NCBI GenBank assembly: GCA_937901125.1
Contig: CALCGT010000019.1
Span: 1-51,560, forward strand
Reading direction: 5' to 3'
Source of the DNA: an uncultured Clostridia bacterium
GTDB taxonomy: Bacteria > Bacillota > Clostridia > Lachnospirales > Anaerotignaceae
Length of the DNA: 51,560 bases
Position numbers and translations under genes: made by a program. Positions 41,347 to 49,072 of this stretch are shown piece by piece; positions within the stretch are counted from its first letter, which is position 1, and each line of letters begins with the position of its first letter. Below the pieces are notes generated by a model. The model was given only the letters and a program-made list of their open reading frames with translations, did no database searches and was not told the origin of the DNA.

Positions 41347-42349
41347 TTTCCGTCACCTCCGTTATTTCAATGACTTCGTTTTCCCTCATCCGCGGATCGA
41401 TGTGTTCATTGATGGTCTGGACAATAATATTGCACAGGATCACCACCGCTCCCGAAAGGATACACAAAATCATCAGCAGATTATAATCCTGATATCTGGC
41501 ACTTTCATAGGATAGGGTGCCGATACCGGGATAAGAAAATACGGTTTCTATGATATAGGTACCGCCCAGGATATGGGGCACGGAAATCGCCATAATGCTG
41601 AGATAAGACGGGATGACATTTCGCAGGCAATGCCGAAACAGGATGCTTTTTTTATCCAAGCCCTTTGATTTCGCCAGAAGTACATACTCTGCTCTGACTT
41701 CTTCCAACAGCTTGTTTCGAATCATATAAGCATAATACCATAAATGATTCCATACTGCTATCGTCATCGGCAGGACCAAATGCAGGATACGGTCGGGAAT
41801 ATCCTTTGTCTTCCCAATGGAATAGGCACCGCTGCTGGGAAGCCAGCGCAAATAGATGGCAAAAATAAGGATCAGTACCAAGGACAGCCAAAATTCAGGG
41901 ATACAACTTATGATAGTTCCCACCTTGCAGATCAGTTTATCCAGCCATTTTTCCTCATACCATGCACACAGGATTCCCAGACCAAGGGCGAAAACGAAAA
42001 TCAGCACAAAGCCAACACCACCCAAGATTAACGTATTGACCAGCCTGCCGCCGATGACCTCCAGCACATCGGTTTTATATTTGAATGAAATACCGAAATT
42101 GCCTTTCAGTGCATTTTGGAGCCACCGAATATACTGCACATGGATGGGGTCATTCAGCCCCAGTCTTTCTTCTGCCCATTCCCGCTCTGCCACGCTCATT
42201 TTTTCCACACGATCCCCATAATAGGAAATCAGCGGGTCACCGGGGGCAATGCGAGCCACATAAAATACCACCACGGATAAGATCAGCACGCTCAAAAGAA
42301 AAATCAAAATCTTTTTTCCGTAATAAATATAAGGATTTTTCCGAATCAT
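41339..42349 (-). CDS. ABC transporter permease (DppB/NikB type)
   Basis: A 336-residue partner permease with the OppB-type N-terminus (VVFYVARIAPGDPLISYYGD), RLGLNDPIHVQYIRWLQNAL, a hydrophobic core and the contact loop AEYVLLAKSKGLDKKSILFR. VIETVFSYPGIGTLSYESAR is another family mark. It overlaps the ATPase gene upstream and the second permease downstream, giving tight translational coupling across the transporter. Confidence 0.88.
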   Translation of the reverse strand: MIRKNPYIYYGKKILIFLLSVLILSVVVFYVARIAPGDPLISYYGDRVEKMSVAEREWAEERLGLNDPIHVQYIRWLQNALKGNFGISFKYKTDVLEVIGGRLVNTLILGGVGFVLIFVFALGLGILCAWYEEKWLDKLICKVGTIISCIPEFWLSLVLILIFAIYLRWLPSSGAYSIGKTKDIPDRILHLVLPMTIAVWNHLWYYAYMIRNKLLEEVRAEYVLLAKSKGLDKKSILFRHCLRNVIPSYLSIMAISVPHILGGTYIIETVFSYPGIGTLSYESARYQDYNLLMILCILSGAVVILCNIIVQTINEHIDPRMRENEVIEITEVTEIG

Positions 42350-43242
42350 CTTTTTCCCCCTTTCCGCACCAGATGGTCAGGGGAGACCTCAACCAATTCT
42401 CCATCCTGTTCAAACAAGTCAGGTTCAAATTTCTGCAACACTCTCGCCCGTTTATGCCTGGGGTCAGGCACAGGAATGGCAGAGAGCAGTGCTTTTGTAT
42501 AGGGATGCATCGGGGAAGAAAACAGTTCTTTCGTCTGCGCCACTTCCACCAGCTTTCCGTGATACATCACGCCTACCCGATCGCAAAGATATTTCACCAC
42601 CGACAGATCATGGGCAATAAACAGGATAGAAAAGCCATGCTCCGCCTGCAGATGCTTGAACAGATTGATGATCTGAGCTTGTATGGATACATCCAGGGAA
42701 GCAATAGGTTCATCTGCAACCAGAAGCTTCGGCTCCATGGAAAGAGCCCGGGCAATAGCAACCCGCTGACGCATGCCACCGGATAGTTCCGTAGGATATT
42801 TGTCCAGATAAGATTTGTCCAAACCGACATGATGAAGCTGAAACTCTGCTTCCGCCCGCAAAGAGCCTCTTGGCGGCTTGATATGATGGATCTCCATAGG
42901 CTCCCCAATGATATCTGCCACCTTCATCCTGCCATTCAGGCTGGACGCAGAATCCTGAAAGATTAGCTGACGGGAGGTCTGGAGCATTTTTTTGTGCTTC
43001 CGAAATTCTTTGGGGTCGCAAACATCAATGCCGTTATAAAATATCCTGCCGGAAGAAGGCTGATACATATTCATGATGCACCTCGCCACCGTAGATTTGC
43101 CGGAGCCAGATTCCCCTACCAGACCAAATATCTCCCCTCTGCGAATCTGAAAAGAAAGGTCGTCTACTGCTTTTATCACCAGATTTCTCGTCAATCTGAA
43201 CTGATGGGTCAGATGCTGCACATCCAGTATCAAATCATCCAC
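42346..43242 (-). CDS. ABC transporter ATP-binding protein (DppF/NikE type)
   Basis: A 298-residue ATPase with Walker A GLVGESGSGKSTVARC, signature ELSGGMRQRVAIARAL, Walker B LLVADEPIASLDVS and a switch His in FIAHDLSVVKYL. The C-terminal region carries the OppF-type extension (MHPYTKALLSAIPVPDPRHK) with a further basic tail. The start is taken as GTG at 43242, 7 nt after GGGAGGT; the gene then overlaps the upstream ATPase gene by a few bases. A second GTG three codons earlier lies within the Shine-Dalgarno sequence. Confidence 0.88.
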   Translation of the reverse strand: MDDLILDVQHLTHQFRLTRNLVIKAVDDLSFQIRRGEIFGLVGESGSGKSTVARCIMNMYQPSSGRIFYNGIDVCDPKEFRKHKKMLQTSRQLIFQDSASSLNGRMKVADIIGEPMEIHHIKPPRGSLRAEAEFQLHHVGLDKSYLDKYPTELSGGMRQRVAIARALSMEPKLLVADEPIASLDVSIQAQIINLFKHLQAEHGFSILFIAHDLSVVKYLCDRVGVMYHGKLVEVAQTKELFSSPMHPYTKALLSAIPVPDPRHKRARVLQKFEPDLFEQDGELVEVSPDHLVRKGGKR

Positions 43243-44248
43243 AGGAATCACCTCCCATCGGCGGAGTTATCTTCGGTGCCCGTTCATCCAAAAGCCATGT
43301 GGCCGCATAGTGAGTATCACTGATTTGGAACATAGGGGGCATTTCTTCATAATCGATGGCCAAAGCATATTCATTTCGGCTGGCAAAAGCATCACCGGGA
43401 GGCAGATCAATCATCGTGGGAGGCATACCGGGAATAGTGTACAGTTCTTCTCCCTCCCGGGCAAAGGATGGCAACGAACGCATCAATGCCCATGTATAGG
43501 GATGGCGGGGATCATAGAAAATCTCCTCCGCCGTGCCAATCTCTACGATCTTTCCCGCATACATCACCGCTACTCTGTCGGCAACTCTGGCCACTACCCC
43601 CAGATCATGGGAAACAAGTATCGCTGCTGTACCCAATTTTTGTTGAATTTCCCGCAGCAAATCAAGAATCTGCGCCTGTATGGTCACATCTAGAGAAGTC
43701 GTCGGCTCATCCGCAAGAAGTATTTTGGGATTCGATGCCAGAGCAATCGCCATTACACTACGCTGATGCATCCCGCCTGAAAAATGATAGGGATACTGCC
43801 GATACCGCTGTTCTGGCTCTGTGATGCCCACCAGTTCCATCAATTCGATAACACGCCGATAGACTGCTTCCCGTTCCATCTTCGGATGATGGATCCGCAC
43901 GGCCTCTGCAATCTGCTCGCCAATAGAGATAGTCGGGTTCAGGGATGCCATAGGGTCCTGAAATACCATGGAAAACAGCCTGCCCCGCAGACGTTCCATA
44001 TCTCGCTGGCGATACTCGGTGATATCCACTCCATCCACAAGGATACTGCCTCCTGTGATACGGGCATTTTTGTGCAGCAGTTTCATAATGCTTTTGCAAA
44101 GCACACTTTTCCCGCAGCCCGATTCCCCGACCAGAGCCAATACTTCTCCCGAATAGAGAGAAAAAGATACATCCCGCACCGCCTGCAGTTCCCCCTGAGC
44201 CGTATCAAAACTGACTGATAAATTTTTGATTTCTAAAAGTTCTGCCAT
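43235..44248 (-). CDS. ABC transporter ATP-binding protein (DppD/NikD type)
   Basis: A 337-residue ATPase with Walker A ALVGESGCGKSVLCKSI, Q-loop MVFQDPMASLNPTI, signature HFSGGMHQRSVMAIAL (His where Arg is usual), Walker B ILLADEPTTSLDVT and LVSHDLGVVARVADRV. The C-terminal OppD-type segment RHPYTWALMRSLPSF is followed by a divergent tail without the Cys of the peptide-type Fe-S motif. A hairpin at 44276-44292 separates it from the binding-protein gene upstream. Confidence 0.88.
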   Translation of the reverse strand: MAELLEIKNLSVSFDTAQGELQAVRDVSFSLYSGEVLALVGESGCGKSVLCKSIMKLLHKNARITGGSILVDGVDITEYRQRDMERLRGRLFSMVFQDPMASLNPTISIGEQIAEAVRIHHPKMEREAVYRRVIELMELVGITEPEQRYRQYPYHFSGGMHQRSVMAIALASNPKILLADEPTTSLDVTIQAQILDLLREIQQKLGTAAILVSHDLGVVARVADRVAVMYAGKIVEIGTAEEIFYDPRHPYTWALMRSLPSFAREGEELYTIPGMPPTMIDLPPGDAFASRNEYALAIDYEEMPPMFQISDTHYAATWLLDERAPKITPPMGGDSCG

Positions 44249-44275
44249 GATCCATCACCTGATCTGCAGAAGAAA

Positions 44276-44292
44276 GGACTGGACTTCAGTCC
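44276..44292 (-). terminator. Short hairpin between binding-protein and ATPase genes
   Basis: GGACTG/CAGTCC, 6-bp stem with a 5-nt loop, followed on the minus strand by TTTCTTCTGC. It may trim transcription so that the binding protein is made in excess, a common arrangement in ABC operons, or stabilise the upstream message end. Confidence 0.4.
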
Positions 44293-44314
44293 CTTTTCCG
44301 CTATGCTTGAAATA

Positions 44315-45856
44315 TTATTCTTCTATTGTCCATTCTGTTACGTTCCAGAAAATGCCTACACCGTGGTGCCCCATAACAGTATCCGGGGCAATGCCTTTCA
44401 ACTTGGCATCTGCCACATAATCCGCATCAACATAGCAGATGAAGGCATAAGCAGGGTCATTTGCCAGTACTTCCTGGAACTTATCGTATGCTACCCTGCG
44501 TTTTTCTGCATCATCTGTCTGGCGTGCTTCCGTCAGAAATTTATCCACATCCCCATTGGAGTAGCCAGAATAATTGGCACCTTTCTCTGTACCAAATACC
44601 TTGTAAGTATGGTCATCTGCATCGAAGGGACTGCCCCAGCCGATCAAATATGCCATCTGTCCGTTCCAGTCTACCTGGGTGGGGACTTCTACCCTGCAGT
44701 TGATGCCAATTTCCTGCAGCTGCTGCGCTGCCGCCTGAGCCATATCCAGACGTACCTGATCCCCTGCGCCTACGCTGATAACAAAGCCAATCTCTTCCCC
44801 ATTGCGCTCATAGAAGCCATTTTCTCCCATGGTACAGCCTGCATCTTCCAAAATCCGCTCGGCTTTTTCAGGGTCATAGGCATACTGTTCTGCATTTTCA
44901 TTATTGTAGGTATTTCTTTGCAGCGGGCCATACGCCACGATACCATGACCAAGCAAAACGGTATCCAGAATCGCCTGTCGATCCAGGCCATAGCAGATCG
45001 CAGGAATGATATCCTTATTCTCAATCCAGTATTCGTTTCGGAAGTTAAACAGAATCCCGCGATAATCGGAAGTCATCATATGATAAACCACGTATTTTTC
45101 ATCGCCCACAAAGGATTCTGTATCCTTGGGTGTCAGCAAAGCAAGATCCAGTTCTCTGGAACTCATCTGCAGTGCTTTGGCGGTATCATCTGTTACGATT
45201 TTGAAAACGATCCTATCGATATTGGGTTCGCCCTTGAAATAATCTTCATTCTTCACCAGAGTGATTGCCTGTCCTTCCTCCCAGCTTTCCAGTTTATAGG
45301 GACCTGTGCCGACAGGGCTGCGGAAAAAATCTGATTCCTGCATATTTTCCCCTTCCAGCAGATGTTTGGGCAAAACAGACATTGACATGTAGTCCAAAAA
45401 TGCCACATTGGGCGCTGCCAGCCGAAAGGAAATCGTATGTTCATCAACCACCGTGATTTCCTGTACATCTTCATAGTTAGGTGCATTTTCAGAACCATTT
45501 TCAGGGTCCATGATAGCTTCGATCGTGAATTTTACATCTTCTCCAGTAAAGGGTTTGCCATCGTGCCATGTTACGTTTTCTTCCAGATCAAATGTGTATG
45601 TACAGGTCGATTCATCAAATATCCAGTCCTTCGCCAGGCAGGGAACGACTTGATTTGCTCCGTTATGGGCAGTCAGGCCATTGAAAAGCAGAATATTGAT
45701 CTCGCCATGCTCATCCATGGCAGGATTGATGCGGGTATAGTCACCGCTGCCGTATACAAGAGTCTCTGCATCAGAAACGGGTTCTGTGCTGCCGCCACAT
45801 GCAGCAAGGCTGAACAGCATCGTAAATGCCAGAAGTAATGTAGTGAATTTTCTCAT
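44315..45856 (-). CDS. Peptide/nickel-type ABC substrate-binding lipoprotein
   Basis: A 513-residue extracellular binding protein of family SBP_bac_5. Lipoprotein signal MRKFTTLLLAFTMLF with lipobox SLAAC. Family signatures include YTFDLEENVTWHDGKPFTGE, DVKFTIEAIMDPENG, VGTGPYKLESWEEGQAITLV and NYSGYSNGDVDKFLTEARQT. Being the first gene of an operon that ends in larEBC, its cargo may be nickel, free or chelated; short peptides remain possible. The frame stays open 34 codons upstream across the structured leader, but only this ATG has AAAGGA and a signal peptide. Confidence 0.88.
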   Translation of the reverse strand: MRKFTTLLLAFTMLFSLAACGGSTEPVSDAETLVYGSGDYTRINPAMDEHGEINILLFNGLTAHNGANQVVPCLAKDWIFDESTCTYTFDLEENVTWHDGKPFTGEDVKFTIEAIMDPENGSENAPNYEDVQEITVVDEHTISFRLAAPNVAFLDYMSMSVLPKHLLEGENMQESDFFRSPVGTGPYKLESWEEGQAITLVKNEDYFKGEPNIDRIVFKIVTDDTAKALQMSSRELDLALLTPKDTESFVGDEKYVVYHMMTSDYRGILFNFRNEYWIENKDIIPAICYGLDRQAILDTVLLGHGIVAYGPLQRNTYNNENAEQYAYDPEKAERILEDAGCTMGENGFYERNGEEIGFVISVGAGDQVRLDMAQAAAQQLQEIGINCRVEVPTQVDWNGQMAYLIGWGSPFDADDHTYKVFGTEKGANYSGYSNGDVDKFLTEARQTDDAEKRRVAYDKFQEVLANDPAYAFICYVDADYVADAKLKGIAPDTVMGHHGVGIFWNVTEWTIEE

Positions 45857-45889
45857 AGCTTTCAAAGTTCCTTTCAAAATAACGCACAA

Positions 45890-45971
45890 ATACCCTGACA
45901 AAAAGAAAAAGGCATTGGACTCTTCTTCAGAAAAGTCGTATGCCTTCTGCACATACATATCGTCAGGGTAT
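45890..45971 (-). promoter_or_regulatory. Nested hairpin leader with terminator, upstream of the nickel-type operon
   Basis: Read on the minus strand: outer 10-bp helix ATACCCTGAC (45890-45899) with GTCAGGGTAT (45962-45971); inside it AAGGCAT/ATGCCTT (45909-45915 with 45940-45946) and GACT-TTCT/AGAA-AGTC (45918-45937). The inner part is followed by TTTTTCTTTTT, a proper terminator, yet it precedes the binding-protein gene. The outer helix encloses both stem and U tract. This looks like a transcription attenuator or riboswitch expression platform; it matches no known metal riboswitch by eye. Confidence 0.6.
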
Positions 45972-46035
45972 CAATATAAAGTGTTTTAGAAGCTACAGCC
46001 TCTTTACATTTGCTTCGTGCAAATTATTCTATATT

Positions 46036-46064
46036 ATTGTATAGATTATCTATTTGCTTGTCAA
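46036..46064 (-). promoter_or_regulatory. Promoter of the ABC transporter-lar operon
   Basis: Consensus TTGACA (46059-46064) and TACAAT (46036-46041) on the minus strand, 17 nt apart. It gives a leader of about 170 nt that includes hairpins around 45998-46020 (ATTTGC/GCAAAT), 45990-45999, and the nested terminator structure. Confidence 0.75.
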
Positions 46065-46576
46065 TATAACCGTCAAAATTCATCCGTTTTTTCGAATTGT
46101 ACCGTCCAGAGTGATTCTGAATCAGCTTATCCACAATGATATAGATGTCTTTTTCAGCTTTAAAGATGATATCCCCATGCGCGATAGTTTTTTATATTAT
46201 GCATTGGCGCAAATTCCTGTTTACTATGCGCCTCCTTCGGATCATCCGCTTTCCCAAAAAGAGGAACTCTTCCATGAAAAAATTGCCATTTGTAATTCTT
46301 ACAAAGTACCACCTCAAATTACCAGCATACAGAATTCTCTCAACCATCAGGTTGCACCGAATTCAGCTAATTCTACTGAAAAACTCCAGGCAATGCTGAC
46401 TCTCATCAAGGCTGGATACGGAGTAGGCGTTTTTACCGAATATGCCCTCTATGGATACTGCTTTTACATCTGTCCCATTAGATCAAAGCCTTTCTTTATC
46501 ATTTGGATTCTTCAATAAAGATGCTTCCCAAAATCCCACTTTAAAGAAGTTTCTCTCTGTACTTAAAAGAAAATAA
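46060..46576 (+). pseudogene. LysR-type regulator, truncated and frameshifted
   Basis: Only the substrate-binding half remains on the plus strand. It begins without a start or DNA-binding domain near KIHPFFRIVPSRVILNQLI, continues through IDVFFSFKDDIPMRDSF and LQAMLTLIKAGYGVGVFTEY, then loses one base near 46448. The other frame continues MDTAFTSVPLDQSLSLSFGF and ends KKFLSVLKRK with a stop at 46576. Its truncated end abuts the promoter of the nickel-type operon, so it may once have regulated that operon from a divergent position (inference). Confidence 0.75.
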
Positions 46577-46598
46577 TTTAAATACACCACTAAAAGAA

Positions 46599-46626
46599 GC
46601 CGAAAGATATCTTAGTATCTTTGGGC
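46599..46626. terminator. Hairpin between the LysR remnant and hcp2
   Basis: GCC-AAAGATA pairs with TATCTTT-GGC around a 6-nt loop with one mismatch. It lies between converging units. The T tail is weak on both sides, so efficiency is doubtful. Confidence 0.35.
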
Positions 46627-46795
46627 TTACATTTTGTAATTGGAACTTGTTTTATGCCTATGCGCCAGCTAAAACAAATGGAGCCGGCAACCTCCATCAC
46701 CAGCTCCGAATTTCTTAAATATTTTGTTTTAAGCAAGTCTTAATATCATCCTCTGCGTTACTGATCAGGCGCAAGTCAAAAGTATCCACCAGATA

Positions 46796-48388
46796 CTACA
46801 GGAGATTGGGACTCAAAAATGCCGGCAGGGTAGGCCCCAGATAAATACCTTTGATTCCCAAACTCAGTAATGCCAACAAATCAGCAACCGCCTTTTGTTC
46901 ATACCATGATACGATCAATGATAAGGGCAGTCCATTCACATCAGTATCAAAAGCATCTGCCAAAGCTGTTGCAATCCGTATTGCAGAATATACATCATTA
47001 CATTGTCCCACATCCAAGAGTCTTGGCAAACCTGCGACTTCTCCAAAATCCAGTTTATTAAATCTGTATTTTCCACATGCCAGCGTTAAAATCACGCAGT
47101 CTTTTGGAACCATCTTTGCAAACTCTGTAAAATAGTTTCGCCCCGGTCTTGCTCCGTCACAGCCGCCAATCAGGAAGAAATGCCTGATTTTTCCTGTCTT
47201 TACTGCCTCCACGATTTTCTCCGCATAACTTAATGTTGCATGATGCCCAAATCCAACCAATATCTCTTGGGGTTCCTGATCTTTCGGATAACCGCCCAAT
47301 TCTATTGCCTGCTGAATCATTTCGCTGAAATCCTTGTCCCCGTTTTCTTTTTTGCCGATATGCTTTACCCCTTCCCAGCCTACCACATTTGTGCTGTAGA
47401 TTCGGTCTTTATAGCTCGCTCTTGGCCGAATCAGACAGTTGGTCGTCATCAAAATACAACCCGGAAGATTGTCGAACTCTTTTTGCTGATCTTGCCATGC
47501 CCCGCCAAAGTTTCCCACAAGATGAGGATATTTTTTTAATCCCTCATACCCATGGCACGGCAACATTTCGCCGTGGGTATAAATATTGATTCCCGTCCCC
47601 TTTGTCTGTTCCAGAAGCATTTCCAGATCCTTCAAATCATGGCCTGAAACAATAATAAAAGGGCCCTTCTTCATACGGACATTGACCTTGTGGGGAGAGG
47701 GATTCCCATAAACCTCCGTATTTGCTTCATCCAGCTTTTTCATAACCTCTATCGCCATTTCTCCGGTACGCATGGTCATCCGAATCAATTCTTCCACCGT
47801 AAGGCTGTCATCATTGAGGGCCTCCAATGCCTGAATATAGAAATCATCCACTTGGTCACTGTAATATCCCAGTTCTCTCGCCTGATGCCCGTAGGCACTG
47901 ATTCCTTTTAGTCCATATAAAATCGTCTGCCTCAAAGAACGGATATCCGGATCTAAAGACTTATCATACATAATTCCTGCCATAGGCGCATCCTTTAGCA
48001 TCTCCGTTTTTGTCTCCGGCAGATCATAAGAAGCGTAGACCCTATGATTTTTCATCTCCCCCACCGTATTCCTTAGGTTTTCTTTGATTCTCTGGGATTC
48101 TCTCAATAATTCTACGTATACTTTTGCATCAAAGTTAACATTGGTAAGCGTTGTAAAAAGAACATTTTCAATAAAACGGATCACATTTTTATCTACCCCC
48201 TGTCCCTCTTCTGCAAGTGCTTTTCCATAACAGCTGATGCCTTTGATTTGAAAAATCAATAAATCCTGCAGATTGGCGATTCCCGGTGTCTTTCCACAAA
48301 CGCCCAGCTTCGTACAGCCCTTCCCATTTGCTGTCTGTTCACACTGGTAACAAAACATTTCATAGCCCAAATCCATATTATTGCTCAT
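46796..48388 (-). CDS. hcp: Hybrid cluster protein, second copy, C-terminus cut by TAG
   Basis: A 530-residue hybrid cluster protein distinct from the first copy. N-terminal Cys in MFCYQCEQTANGKGC and LGVCGKT; hybrid-cluster ligand regions VSGHDLKDLE, NIYTHGEMLPCHGYEG, TTNCLIRP, IGGCDGARPGRNYF, LACGKYRFNK and DVGQCNDVYS are all present. The frame stops at TAG (46796-46798) right after LPAFLSPNLL, where relatives continue. In the same frame the sequence goes on as YLVDTFDLRLISNAEDDIKT to a TAA at 46715, adding 26 residues of normal-looking tail. A single AAG to TAG change would explain it. The truncated protein may be unstable but keeps every cluster ligand. AAAGGATGG precedes the ATG. Confidence 0.88.
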   Translation of the reverse strand: MSNNMDLGYEMFCYQCEQTANGKGCTKLGVCGKTPGIANLQDLLIFQIKGISCYGKALAEEGQGVDKNVIRFIENVLFTTLTNVNFDAKVYVELLRESQRIKENLRNTVGEMKNHRVYASYDLPETKTEMLKDAPMAGIMYDKSLDPDIRSLRQTILYGLKGISAYGHQARELGYYSDQVDDFYIQALEALNDDSLTVEELIRMTMRTGEMAIEVMKKLDEANTEVYGNPSPHKVNVRMKKGPFIIVSGHDLKDLEMLLEQTKGTGINIYTHGEMLPCHGYEGLKKYPHLVGNFGGAWQDQQKEFDNLPGCILMTTNCLIRPRASYKDRIYSTNVVGWEGVKHIGKKENGDKDFSEMIQQAIELGGYPKDQEPQEILVGFGHHATLSYAEKIVEAVKTGKIRHFFLIGGCDGARPGRNYFTEFAKMVPKDCVILTLACGKYRFNKLDFGEVAGLPRLLDVGQCNDVYSAIRIATALADAFDTDVNGLPLSLIVSWYEQKAVADLLALLSLGIKGIYLGPTLPAFLSPNLL

Positions 48389-49072
48389 ATGTAGACCATC
48401 CTTTTCATTCGATTTTACGGTATAGTATCACCTAACATAAGAGAAAAATTCTTTTCAAGAGCAAATTTACCGTACAGCATATCACCATTCTAAATATTTA
48501 GTATCTTTATTGGATATTCAAAGCAAACATGTTCGACTTTCGCAGAGATCGCTTTCATTTCAACAATCAGCATTTCTTTTTTTCCTTCTCCGAATAAGCC
48601 AATCCCCAGAGAAAAAGGACATTCATTTTAACCTCAATAATTTTTATCTCGAAGAAAGAAATAAATGTCCTTAATAAACAACAGCTTACAAAAACTATGT
48701 TTCTATTTACTTTTTTAGTTTGCGTATTTTGGTATCTATCATTACCATATCCACCTCAACAGAAACATTTAAGTGGATCAAAACGGATTCTTTTCGTCCA
48801 TTTTCATATGGTCTGTCAAAAGCCATATGTCTAAAAAAGTGCTAAAATTCATGGATTTTCACGCATTCTGTTTTTGGAGTAAGGATGCCACCTCAACGTG
48901 GGTCGAGACAATGCCTTGAATGTCCATAGTAAAGGGGAACATATCATACCCCCTATTTATGAGGGAACATATCAGCCTTCTTATCCGGTGTACTTTTACG
49001 GCTACTTCACCTTGAATGAGCAATCGTTTAAGACATAAACGCCTTCTGTCCTGTAACCTCATAATGCTACAT
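48389..49072. other. Gene-poor intergenic stretch with inverted repeats
   Basis: No convincing gene. Features seen: a 13-of-14 inverted repeat, AAGGACATTCATTT (48615-48628) with its near complement at 48659-48672; a CATATGG/CCATATG hairpin (48805-48829); and TACGGTA/TACCGTA half sites near 48414-48475, upstream of hcp2. On the minus strand around 48860-48970 a short open stretch ends YDMFPFTMDIQGIVSTHVE and SLLQKQNA, faintly like the tail of RNA methyltransferases, but too short to call. Composition is AT-rich compared with the operons to the left. Confidence 0.4.

Noticed and set aside
46796..46798. Pyrrolysine or other recoding of TAG in hcp2
   Set aside because: No pyl genes or special downstream element were seen, the first Hcp has a sense codon there, and a single-base nonsense change is simpler.
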